Both the position numbers and the translations under genes were made by a program. A stretch of DNA of 8,180 nucleotides from CAIVSN01 sp036171455 (GTDB lineage: Bacteria > Patescibacteriota > Gracilibacteria > BD1-5 > UBA2023): contig JAVHRB010000071.1 of the NCBI GenBank assembly GCA_036171455.1, positions 1 to 8,180 on the forward strand, written 5' to 3'. Every line of letters starts with the position of its first letter. The stretch's first letter is position 1. This document shows positions 1 to 6,999 of the stretch, one piece after another. A model generated the notes under the pieces. The model saw only the letters and a program-made list of their open reading frames with translations. It made no database searches and was not told the DNA's origin.

Positions 1-263
1 AAGAAGCCTTCCAGAAGGAGTGAGAAAGTTGCATTTCAGTTTAGAATCCAAGAGAGAATATATCTAAGTGAAAAATAACGGTAATTATTACTCAAAAAAA
101 TAGGAAATTCTAAATTAAAATAAAATATCACACGTATACTTCCAAAGATTTAAAAGTGCTCGATTATATATACTTAATTCTCGATTATTCCGGAAAAATT
201 CTGAGTCAAGCTATATTATCTACTATAATAACCCGAATTCTAAGATTACATGTAACAGTATGT
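1..263. other. AT-rich left edge, no identified gene
   Basis: I find no convincing complete gene here. On the plus strand the three frames entering from the left edge stop at 76-78 (TAA), 65-67 (TAA) and 42-44 (TAG, after reading one TGA as sense). The first ~75 bases could therefore be the tail of an upstream gene, but no frame is recognisable. The rest is AT-rich with many TAA/TAG codons. It holds two direct copies of CTCGATTAT (159-167 and 180-188) and a 10-bp palindrome TTACATGTAA (246-255) just after the sigma gene's stop. I see no clear terminator with a T-run for the sigma gene. Confidence 0.5.
159..188. repeat. Short direct repeat, two CTCGATTAT copies
   Basis: The nonamer CTCGATTAT occurs at 159-167 and 180-188, a start-to-start distance of 21 bp (two helical turns). 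A TATAAT-like sequence lies on the minus strand within it. This could be a binding site for a dimeric regulator of a gene left of the window, but AT-rich chance repetition is also possible. Confidence 0.3.
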
Positions 264-1460
264 CTATATATCGCTAATGGAAATTCAAGCCCTCGCCATA
301 TGTTTCCGAAGCTTTCTCATGGCAGCATTCTCTATTTGCCCAATCCTTGTCCGGGTAACGCTCATGATATTCGCAACTTCTTCAAGAGTATGTTCTCTCG
401 ATATATCAAAAAGCCCATACAACAGAGTAATGACGGATTTTTCCCGTTTCGTCAAACCGGTGATTACACCGTCAGAACCGTCTTCAAAAATTGTCTTGAT
501 AACATTAGAAATAGACTTTCGGTGCATCTGTTCGAAAGGCTCGGATTCGTTCGACGCAGGAATGAGATCATAGAGATCCCCATCATCACCTTCTGTTCCC
601 AAGGTACGGTCGAGTGAGGAAAGGTACTTCATTTGGAAAAGTTCCTTGAGCATTTTCGCGCGATCGCGACTGATTTCGAATTCGTTGCAAATGTCCTTTT
701 CAGTCGGCTTTTTGCCATGATTTCTCTCGAACATATCAACGAATGTGCTGTATCGTCGCAATTCTATGATTATTTGGGCAGGATAGCGGATTTCCGATCC
801 CTTTTCCCCGATAGCCCGGGTGATCATTTGACGAATCCACCAAGTCGCATAGGTAGAAAAGCGAAATCCTAAATCCGGATCGTATTTTTCCACGGCTTTC
901 ATCAGTCCGAGATTCCCTTCCTGAATGAGATCAGAAAGCTCCAATCCCCGGTACATATATCTCCGGGCTATAGAAAATACCAGTCTCGCGTTGGCCCCAA
1001 TCATCCGGTCACGAGCCGTGATATCGCCCAATATCGCCGCACGGGAAAGGGTAATTTCTTCCTCAGCAGTAAGCAACGCATATTTCGAAGTCCTATTCAT
1101 AAAATAGGAAACTGTATCTGCATTGAAAAGAGTTTCTTTACTAAATTTCCGCATATTATTTTCCGTCGGTGGACTAATATGCTTCTGTGGAATCAAAAGT
1201 GCCTCCATACTGCGTGAAACCTTAGATCTTGAAACAGCGACGCTGGGAATTTCTGCTGTATCAGCCAGAATTTCTGAAATTTCAGGGAGAGATTCGGAAA
1301 ATTCCGTATCCGGAATACCAACGAACGACATATTTTCATCAAAGGCAGGGTTGGTTTCATTTTCCAATTCAACCTGGAGATTATGTACCGTTTTTTCGTT
1401 GAAAACCGGAATGGTTATCGGTTCCGGTTCTGGGAGATTGGATACTGTGGAAACATTCAT
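264..1460 (-). CDS. rpoD: Principal-type RNA polymerase sigma-70 factor
   Basis: This is a sigma-70 family factor that directs RNA polymerase to -10/-35 promoters. From ATG 1460 it has 398 residues. Residues 1-110 are an acidic, proline-rich, low-complexity stretch. Regions 1.2-2.4 follow at about 115-235, including DLIQEGNLGLMKAVEKYD and the promoter-melting stretch YATWWIRQMITRAIGEK, with the Trp pair and the Gln/Thr that read the -10 box. Region 3 follows, then region 4 at about 335-388 with the helix-turn-helix TLEEVANIMSVTRTRIGQIE. An open frame runs up to a TTG at 1541, but a good promoter (TTGACA at 1530-1535) lies inside it, so I prefer ATG 1460. A TGA at 285-287 would end the protein after MARA in table 11; as glycine it adds GISISDI before TAG. 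Principal versus alternative status is inferred from the canonical region 2.4. Confidence 0.9.
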
Positions 1461-1505
1461 GGAAACGATTAGAAAAAAAGATGTACGACTTCCAATTACT
1501 GGAAT

Positions 1506-1535
1506 AATAAATACGCAAAGTTTGTACTTTGTCAA
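1506..1535 (-). promoter_or_regulatory. Promoter of the sigma factor gene
   Basis: A consensus -35 TTGACA (1530-1535) and a weaker -10 TTTATT (1506-1511) are separated by 18 bp on the minus strand. Transcription would start near 1499, leaving a leader of about 40 bases before ATG 1460. This decides against the upstream TTG start. No ribosome binding site is visible; the start context is TTTCC-ATG. Confidence 0.5.
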
Positions 1536-1563
1536 ACGCAATCGCTCTCCATGAACCGGAACC

Positions 1564-2290
1564 CTATCGGAATTTCACGGAAAAATCCTTTTCGTTACGG
1601 TCGTACGGCAGCTCGGTGCATTTGGTTGCTGACTGGGAAATTTCGCATGCGACCCCCAATCCCGGCAGGGTCTCCGGAAACGGTTGATCAAAAATGAAAT
1701 TGCCCAGGGAATAGAAAATGGGAATACCCCGATATGTCTCAGAGTCCTCGACTACATGCGGATGATGCCCGATAATCAGCCGAGCCCCGGCATCGACGAA
1801 TCGGTAGGCAAGTTTTTGTTGGGCCAACGTGTGTCACGTGGAATATTCGGTCCCCCAATGCTGCCTTTCCGCTCGTTTGGTCTTTCGCGGTAACGGAACA
1901 CTGCCCGTTTTCCATATCGGGATTCAGTTCGCGTCGAAGTACGAACGGCATGGGTTTTACGCCGGGGAAATGCTGAGAAATACCATGAAAATATTCTCCC
2001 GATCCAAAATCATTGGCAGAAACTACTGCCACCACAGTCGGCATTCCGAATTTTTACCGCAGGAGGGCATAGAATTGGTCGAACCTCGCTCCATCAATGG
2101 AAGACGGCAAAACGGCAACATGGATACCTGCATGAGCAACAGGAACCGTTCTAACTATCGATACCGGGTAGATATCCCCAATGCTGTTTCAAGCGCTAAA
2201 AAACAACGTTTTTCCGAGCAAGAGCAATATCAAAAAAATTACGCATCCGGGAATCCCGTATTTCCATGGTATCGTATCTAATAATCACAT
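1564..2290 (-). pseudogene. Degraded membrane-anchored gene with CapA-type end
   Basis: The end of this gene is a CapA (poly-gamma-glutamate synthesis/metallophosphatase-like) domain. It has HWGTEYS, then a TGA read as Gly (1834-1836), then DAGARLIIGHHPHVVEDSE and IPIFYSLGNFIFDQ, closing at TAG 1564-1566. The front starts at ATG 2290 with TGA as its second codon and a hydrophobic anchor (VIFLILLLLGKTLFF, about residues 18-32), then another TGA (2189-2191). The stretch after it, with VPVAHAG and TVVAVVSANDFGSGE, loosely resembles the MEMO/AmmeMemoRadiSam-B family (weak call). The frame is broken by TAA at 2054-2056 (codon 79) and by a frame change somewhere before about 1860. The N-terminal half of a normal CapA domain is missing, so an internal deletion is likely. 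I infer a decayed MEMO-CapA-like surface or envelope gene. Assembly error is the alternative. Confidence 0.6.
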
Positions 2291-2297
2291 GAATTTT

Positions 2298-2325
2298 ATG
2301 ATAATAATTCGTAATAGAATGACAT
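2298..2325 (-). promoter_or_regulatory. Possible leaderless promoter of the CapA-type gene
   Basis: On the minus strand a -10-like TATCAT (2298-2303) lies 7 bases before ATG 2290, with ATGTCA (4/6 match to the -35 consensus, 2320-2325) 16 bp further upstream. RNA would begin at or next to the start codon. The same TATCAT-7-ATG arrangement precedes the divergent dioxygenase gene. Confidence 0.35.
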
Positions 2326-2401
2326 TTTTGGGAATTTGCTTCGGATTATAGGCGCTCGGCGCGATATTCGAAAATGAAATTCTTATTTGTCCGCAAATCC
2401 G

Positions 2402-2407
2402 TATCAT
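2402..2407 (+). promoter_or_regulatory. -10-like TATCAT before the dioxygenase start
   Basis: TATCAT ends 7 bases before ATG 2415, which would give a leaderless message. The corresponding -35 region is weak (TTCTTA at 2380-2385), so this rests mainly on the -10 match and the same spacing at the divergent gene. Confidence 0.3.
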
Positions 2408-2414
2408 ACGAACC

Positions 2415-3209
2415 ATGTTGAACCAACCACGACTTCCGACATTGTTTCTGTCGCATGGCTCCCCCATGTTGGCATTGGAAAACAAAACTACCGATACCTA
2501 TGTCGCCTATCTCGAAAAATTAGGGGGGAGTTTACCAATCCCGAAGGCCATCCTCAGCATTTGAGCCCACTTTTACGGACCATACGAAAAAATCGACGTT
2601 TCGGAAAGACCGGAAACCCTATACGATTTCTATGGATTTCCAGAAGCACTCCACCAGTTGCGATATCCCGCTCCGGGATATCCGGAATGAGCGGAACTCA
2701 TCCGGGAACTCATTCCGGAACTCTGGTACGAACCGGTATCCCGATGATTCGATCACGGAACCTGGAGCGTGTTAATTCATCTCTTTCCCCAATCGAAGAT
2801 TCCGGTATTTTCCCTCTCCATCGATTCCAGAAATACCTATGGGGAAAATTTTGAATTATGAAAAAGGCTCAGGATACTGAGAGATCATGGCATCCTCATT
2901 ATTATGAACGGGAATATCGTTCATAATCTGTGAATCGTGGACTTTTACGCGGAAAAGGACGTGCCGTTTCCGTTTGCCCAGAGTTTTGACACGGCATTCC
3001 GGGAAAATATATTGGTGGGAAAATATGATACACTTCTATATCCGCATGAGTTACTCTGAGGAAAACTCTCCGTTCCGACTCACGAGCACTATGCACCGGC
3101 AATTATCGCACTCGGAACCGCGTATCCCGACGAATCCGCCGAAATCCTGTACGCGGGATTTGAGTTGGGAAGCATTTGACGTTTGGCGTTCGGGTTCGGG
3201 GTCAAATAG
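2415..3209 (+). CDS. 4,5-DOPA dioxygenase extradiol-like protein (LigB family)
   Basis: This is a full-length class III extradiol ring-cleavage dioxygenase, YgiD/DODA type. It has 264 residues, close to the roughly 262 of the E. coli protein. Characterised relatives open catechol rings such as DOPA using a metal held by histidines; the substrate here is unknown. The family pattern is complete: FLSHGSP (His14), AHF (His52), YDFYGFPEALHQLRYPAPG (about 70-88), FDHGTW (about 112-117), PVFSLSID, GNIVHN (His170) and HEHYAP (His225). Seven in-frame TGA codons occur, at codons 50, 92, 111, 149, 173, 215 and 255. Codons 111 (before FDHG) and 149 (after FEL) fall on glycines of the E. coli homologue as I recall it. 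No TAA or TAG interrupts before TAG 3207-3209. The start is MLNQPRLPTLFLSHGSP, with AACC before ATG and no Shine-Dalgarno sequence. Under table 11 it would look like a pseudogene. Confidence 0.88.
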
Positions 3210-3219
3210 CGGATACTCT

Positions 3220-4790
3220 TTACTGCCGGAGTTTCATGTATTCCCGAAACAGGTAATACAGGTGCAGGAAATCCCCCGCGTTTTCTCGGTGGAAAAAATC
3301 CGTAATCTGATTGAATTCCATACCGCGCTTTCGGGAGGCAAACCCGATTTTGAGCGTTTCGTTCGTGGTATCGATATCGAAATCCACGGGATTGTCCCCG
3401 ATAATCACCTGTCGCTTGCCCGGGTTGACCGTTATCGGAACACCCTTTTTCTAACGTACGGGCCGTTCGGGCACGTTTCAAAAAATGAATCCTTTCGGCA
3501 TTTCTATCCCCTGTTCTTTCAACGTGTCGGCGATGATTTCCCGGAATCCGAGCGAATGGATTTTCGCTTCGTACCCATTTCCCAACAGCATTTTCAAAAA
3601 TGAAATAGCCCCCGTCCGGAAGAGGAATCCGTCGGAACTGCCCTTGTCGATATTAATTAAACCATCTTCCTCATTAAAAGCGGAATTATAAGCATTCCGA
3701 GAGCCCGGTTTCGTGAGCGTACCGTCGAAATCGAAAATGAATTCCGTATTTTCCGGAGTCATGCTCTCGAGGAATTCTTTCACCTTCTTTTTTTTGCCCT
3801 GGAGGATGAATACCCCGTCGGACCTGAGAAGTTTTCGCAGTTCCGTGGACTTGTCCGCCAGCATTTCCTCGATGGCGGAAAAGATTTTTTTCGATTCTTT
3901 TTGCTCTTTCGGTTCACCGACCTGGGCCCGGTACATCGCGGCTGATTCTATCTCGATTTTCGGGTCCCAAAGAAACACTTCGTACATCTGGTAATAAAAA
4001 TCCGGATTCAAAGCCTTGAGCGTCTCGCCGTATTTTCGGAATCCTCATTGGGGCAATCAGTTACCCTTGAAATATCGCGACATATGGCGTGACAGATCGC
4101 GGATATCCCGAACGCAGGATTGAACGAGCCCGGATTTGGAATCCCCTTGGAACGATTCGAGATTATGGATGTCGTGTACGAAAATTTTCGTGCCGGAATT
4201 TCCGGAAATCGATTTCCGATTTTTCAATCGACAAAGGAATAGGCTCAGGGTCGGATGGGTAATTTCCTTCCCTTGGTGCTGGAGTTTTCGCACCACGAAA
4301 GCGTTCGCGTGCAAAATCGCCAGCTGTTCGAAAATATTCCCGATGATTTCCGGGCGGTCGAGCCGCATATCCTGGACCGCTTTTTTGAACACCCCGAATT
4401 TCGACCGGTCCTTTTTCTCGGGAGTAATATAATAGCCATCCGGAAGCAGATCGTACACATAGATTTCCCCGCTCGGATTGAGGTCTTTCACGTAAATATT
4501 GTTCATTTCGTCGGTGAAGTGCTTCACGAGGTTCACCCGGTATGGCAAACCGGCTTGGGCATACGAATCGTTAATCGATTTCAATCGATCATAGATCGCC
4601 TTGATTTCAGCATTATGAAGGATTTGTCGCCGATGATACATTCTCTCAAAAGCACGGATTGTTCTTTGAGGACACCGTTGATTTTGTATTGAACGACTAC
4701 CTTTGTCAATTCGGCCTCATTGCCGCGATGTGCCGGTTTTTCCTGGGCGTTGACTTAGACCTCGTCTCAGAATTTGGATATCAGTTTCAT
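3220..4790 (-). pseudogene. Damaged gene: possible kinase-like half plus HAD phosphatase half
   Basis: The likely ancestral frame starts at ATG 4790 (MKLISKF, TGA=Gly, DEV) and ends at TAA 3220-3222, for about 520 residues. The C-terminal third is a HAD-superfamily phosphatase: motif I FIFDFDGTLT, motif II-like IHSLGFREII, and a motif III/IV region GKRQVIIGDNPVDFDID. The front half is unrecognised. ILHANAF, THPTLSLFL and TKIFVHDIHNLE faintly recall the catalytic and metal-binding loops of protein kinase/aminoglycoside-kinase folds (low-confidence inference). Four TGA codons (4767-4769, 4057-4059, 4045-4047, 3478-3480) read through as Gly. Three lesions remain: TAA at codon 12 (4755-4757), a frameshift near 4610-4635 between GDKSF and HNAEIKAIYDRL, and TAG at 3451-3453, which separates HAD motif I from motif IV. 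Translation from ATG 4641 to that TAG would give an incomplete HAD domain. It converges on the dioxygenase gene with 10 bp between stop codons. Confidence 0.65.
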
Positions 4791-4816
4791 GGGTCGGTTG
4801 AGAGTTATGCGGGCAT

Positions 4817-4845
4817 AGTATCACATTTGTGAGAGGAAAATCCAA
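4817..4845 (-). promoter_or_regulatory. Candidate promoter of the HAD-domain gene
   Basis: On the minus strand an extended -10 (TGT followed by GATACT, 4817-4822) lies 17 bp from a weak -35 TTGGAT (4840-4845). Transcription would start near 4810, about 20 bases before ATG 4790. The region is shared with the divergent DUF1398 promoter. Confidence 0.35.
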
Positions 4846-4869
4846 TTTCTCGAGATTCTCCCGATATTT

Positions 4870-4897
4870 TTGCGCAAGCGTCCGAATCCCGTATGAT
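4870..4897 (+). promoter_or_regulatory. Candidate promoter of the DUF1398 gene
   Basis: TTGCGC (4870-4875) and TATGAT (4892-4897, one mismatch to the -10 consensus) are separated by 16 bp, about 30 bases before ATG 4928. A second, closer AT-rich hexamer (CATAAA, 4913-4918) could instead give a near-leaderless transcript. Confidence 0.35.
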
Positions 4898-4927
4898 TCC
4901 AGGGTATTCGATCATAAAAAATTCACC

Positions 4928-5317
4928 ATGTTTACCCTAGAACAGATCCGGGACGCGCACTCGCGGGTACGGTCGGGCGCTGATTTCCCGAAATACGTCC
5001 GCGACATCGAATCGCTCGGGGTCACGAGTTACGAAGCGTTCGTATCGGACGGCCGGGTCCGATATCGAGGGACGGACGGTTTCGAGACGATGTCACCGGG
5101 GAATCATTCAATGCTGGAAGTATCCGACATACCTGACGCGGAACGATTCCGACTGGACCTCATAGCCCATCAGCAAGGGAAAACGGACTACCCGAACTTC
5201 CTTCGCGACTGTGCGGAATCCGGTATCGAAAAATGGATCGTATCCGTCAGGGAGATGACCTGTACGTATTACGACCAGGCGGGAGAATTGGTTTTGACCG
5301 AAAAGATTCCGGGATAA
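4928..5317 (+). CDS. DUF1398 family protein
   Basis: This intact 129-residue protein matches the DUF1398 family (YbcV-like, sometimes labelled phage envelope protein) over its whole length. It starts MFTLEQIRDAHSRVRSGADF, has AHQQGKTDYPNFLRDCAESG in the middle, then GIEKWIVSV and MTCTYYDQAGE near the end. The biochemical function of this family is not known to me. I chose ATG 4928 rather than an in-frame codon at 4829 because family members begin at MFTLEQI and the extension shows no family similarity. The start context is CACC-ATG with no Shine-Dalgarno sequence. It contains no TGA codons and ends in TAA. It converges on the rhodanese gene, with 14 bases between stop codons, a gap that contains an 8-bp palindrome CGCTAGCG (5322-5329). 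The family is common in proteobacteria and others, so horizontal acquisition is possible but not shown. Confidence 0.88.
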   Translation: MFTLEQIRDAHSRVRSGADFPKYVRDIESLGVTSYEAFVSDGRVRYRGTDGFETMSPGNHSMLEVSDIPDAERFRLDLIAHQQGKTDYPNFLRDCAESGIEKWIVSVREMTCTYYDQAGELVLTEKIPG

Positions 5318-5331
5318 TTCGCGCTAGCGGG

Positions 5332-5661
5332 CTATTTCCCGAGCGCCAGGATTCCTCATTTCACGTTCACGAACGCGTACTGCGGCTTCTCCGGGGACAT
5401 CCGCATCTGGAAGTACCCGCTCGTTCCCCCACTGTGGCAATAGAGCGCGAATATGGTGCCATCGGGGTAGACTCCGTTGAACATTTGTTCGGATATGTTC
5501 ACGCTGCCTTCCACGGGATGCCCGATCATGTCAACGAGGACGAGTTGGTCGCCGAGTTCGGTCTTTTTAGTATAGTATTCGTCCCAGGTCCAGGATTCGA
5601 GGCTGTTGTTGCAGCCGAAGATATTGCAGGCGTTTTTGTCGAAGAGGTCGAGGAGGGACAT
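5332..5661 (-). CDS. Rhodanese-like domain protein
   Basis: This is a single-domain rhodanese-like protein of 109 residues. Members carry sulfur as a persulfide on an active-site cysteine; the partner here is unknown. Residues about 40-56 (LVLVDMIGHPVEGSVNI) match the D-x-x-x-H-x-x-G-[SA]-x-N signature. YCHSGGTSG at 74-82 is the active-site loop, with Cys75 as the nucleophile. The protein closes with NVK-G-GILALGK. The first glycine of that GG pair is TGA (5356-5358); table 11 would cut the protein just there, while reading it as Gly restores the family's typical GG-I ending before TAG 5332-5334. The stretch before residue 36 is Trp/Asn/Cys-rich and not diagnostic. It has its own strong promoter 10 bases upstream of the start, so it need not depend on the ATPase gene upstream. 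Confidence 0.82.
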
Positions 5662-5671
5662 GGTGGTGGAG

Positions 5672-5701
5672 ATTATAAAATTTTTGGAGGTTGGTGGTCA
5701 A
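5672..5701 (-). promoter_or_regulatory. Strong near-leaderless promoter of the rhodanese gene
   Basis: A perfect -10 TATAAT (5672-5677) and a near-perfect -35 TTGACC (5696-5701) are separated by 18 bp on the minus strand. The -10 ends only 10 bases before ATG 5661, so the RNA would begin about 4 bases before the start codon. The sequence between is C-rich (CTCCACCACC) with no Shine-Dalgarno. Confidence 0.65.
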
Positions 5702-5731
5702 TATTCAGAGCGGTTCCTATTTTTAAATTAC

Positions 5732-6967
5732 CTAAAAATGACTCTCCATCTCCTCAAAACCGATAACATGGATTCATTCGTGGTTTCCTCGCCGATACGG
5801 GTCAAGCGTAACAATGTAACGGGGGTATGCGTCGGCAATCTTTAGAAGGGGGGCAATTTCCCTTTGCCAGGTGGCTTCCTCGGAGAGAAGGTACGAAACC
5901 TGAACGTATTTTTTGTTTCCTTGGCCGTCTTCCGCGATGAAATCTATCTCCGTTTCGTTGTATTTTCCAATGGAAACGGCATATCCAGAACTTTGAAGCT
6001 GGAGCAGGACGGAATTTTCCAGGATTTTCGCGATATCGGTTCCATCGTATCTCCCGAGTACGGAGTTTCGGATTCCCGTATCGGAAAAATAGTATTTGTT
6101 ATTGATTTCGAGCATCTTTTTTCCCCGGATATCGTATCGCCTGAGTTCCTGAATGATGGAGGCCTCTTCGAAATACGAAACGTAATTCATCAGCGTAGGA
6201 AGGGAAAAAGATACTTGCTGTCATTTGAAATAATTCGATATGTTCCTCAGTGTGGTAGGCGAACCGACATTGTCAGCAAAAAAAGAAAGGATTCTCCGAA
6301 TCATCCCAGGATCCCGTACTTGGTGCCGCGTGATAACGTCCTTGAGGAGCACGCTGTCGGCAATCGCCGAAAGATACGATTCTTTGTCCCTGGAATTAGA
6401 TATCTTCGTGATTTCCGGCAATCCCCCGTAAAACAGGTATTCGCGAAGCGTATCATCGGTAGGCGTTTTCCCGAGAAAGCTCAGGAATTCCGAGTACGTG
6501 AGCGGGAAAACATGTACGGTAATATACCTTCCCGAGAGAAACGTGGCAAGTTCCGAGGAAAGAAGATTCGCGTTGGATCCGGTGATGATGATCTTGTATT
6601 TTTTTTCAGCGAAAACCAGGCGTATGAATTTTTCCCATTCGGAAATATCCTGGATTTCGTCTATGACGATATGGCTCGGATCCCCGTAATTCGCCTGGTA
6701 AAGTTCGAACAGCTTCACCAAATCCGAAACGGATTCCACTTCGGAGAGCGCATCGAATTCTTTGGAAAAATAGAATACCTTCCGAATGTCGATTTTCTGA
6801 AGGTAATCCACGACAAGGAGGGATTTCCCGGTTCTCCGCATCCCGGTAATCACCGTAACGAGCCCGGTATCCACGCGGGAAAGCAGGACGTCCAGGTATT
6901 TTTTCCGGGGAATGATTGCCAAATCTCTCGACAGGAAATTTTGCATTTTTTGAAGGAGGTGGTCCAT
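5732..6967 (-). CDS. AAA ATPase with DUF4143-type C-terminus
   Basis: This 411-residue P-loop ATPase belongs to the AAA_14/ATPase_2 plus DUF4143 family, which is widespread in bacteria and archaea and has no settled function. The Walker A is GMRRTGKS (42-49), the Walker B HIVIDE (99-104), and the sensor-like strand is KIIITGSNANLL. LSGRYITVHVFPLTYSEFL is typical of the family. After the ATPase comes the winged-helix-like SFSLPTLMNYVSYFEEASII. The C-terminal domain follows, with YYFSDTGIRNSVLG and a nuclease-fold-like ETEIDFIAED...KKYVQVSY. Two TGA codons, at codon 249 (6221-6223) and codon 398 (5774-5776), would split it in table 11. As Gly they give NYFK-G-QQ and NHE-G-IHVIGFEEMES, the latter matching the family's usual EGI near the end. 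It ends at TAG 5732-5734. The start context is CTCCCA-ATG. A palindromic control region lies upstream. Confidence 0.88.
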
Positions 6968-6981
6968 TGGGAGTATTAAGA

Positions 6982-6999
6982 AATAAAGTATACTTTATT
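6982..6999. promoter_or_regulatory. Perfect 18-bp palindrome, likely operator
   Basis: AATAAAGTATACTTTATT is its own reverse complement. It lies between the -10 box (7000-7005) and the ATPase start codon, covering the expected transcription start. Its core, AAAGTATACTTTAT (6985-6998), recurs with one change at 7026-7039 (AAAGTATAGTTTAT), 41 bp upstream and next to the -35 box. This suits a dimeric repressor. The regulator is not identified. Confidence 0.5.

Noticed and set aside
1461..1541. A longer sigma factor starting at TTG 1541
   Set aside because: The extension is hydrophobic and unlike sigma N-termini. It contains a TTGACA-type promoter that would drive the ATG 1460 start.
1123..1554. 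Plus-strand open frame opposite the sigma factor N-terminus
   Set aside because: It is antisense to the sigma gene and its promoter, has no family signature, and appears only because the sigma N-terminal codons allow it.
2387..2854. A plus-strand 155-residue frame across the dioxygenase start
   Set aside because: It is out of frame with the dioxygenase, whose frame carries all family motifs once TGA is read as Gly. It is an overlap artefact.
2415..3209. Dioxygenase as a pseudogene with seven nonsense mutations
   Set aside because: All seven stops are TGA, with no TAA, TAG or frameshift, and several sit on family glycines. Random decay would not produce only TGA.
5311..5340. A bidirectional terminator between the DUF1398 and rhodanese genes
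   Set aside because: Only a 4-5 bp GGGA/TCCC outer pairing and the CGCTAGCG palindrome are present. There is no T-run, and the inner bases do not pair well.
5356..5358. TGA as selenocysteine or tryptophan
   Set aside because: TGA occurs at glycine positions across unrelated proteins, not at Cys-like redox sites. Conserved tryptophans use TGG.
5864..6979. A 371-residue plus-strand open frame opposite the ATPase gene
   Set aside because: It is antisense to a gene with Walker A/B motifs and a complete family pattern. Its protein is Arg/Phe/Gly-rich with no recognisable domain, as expected for a shadow frame.
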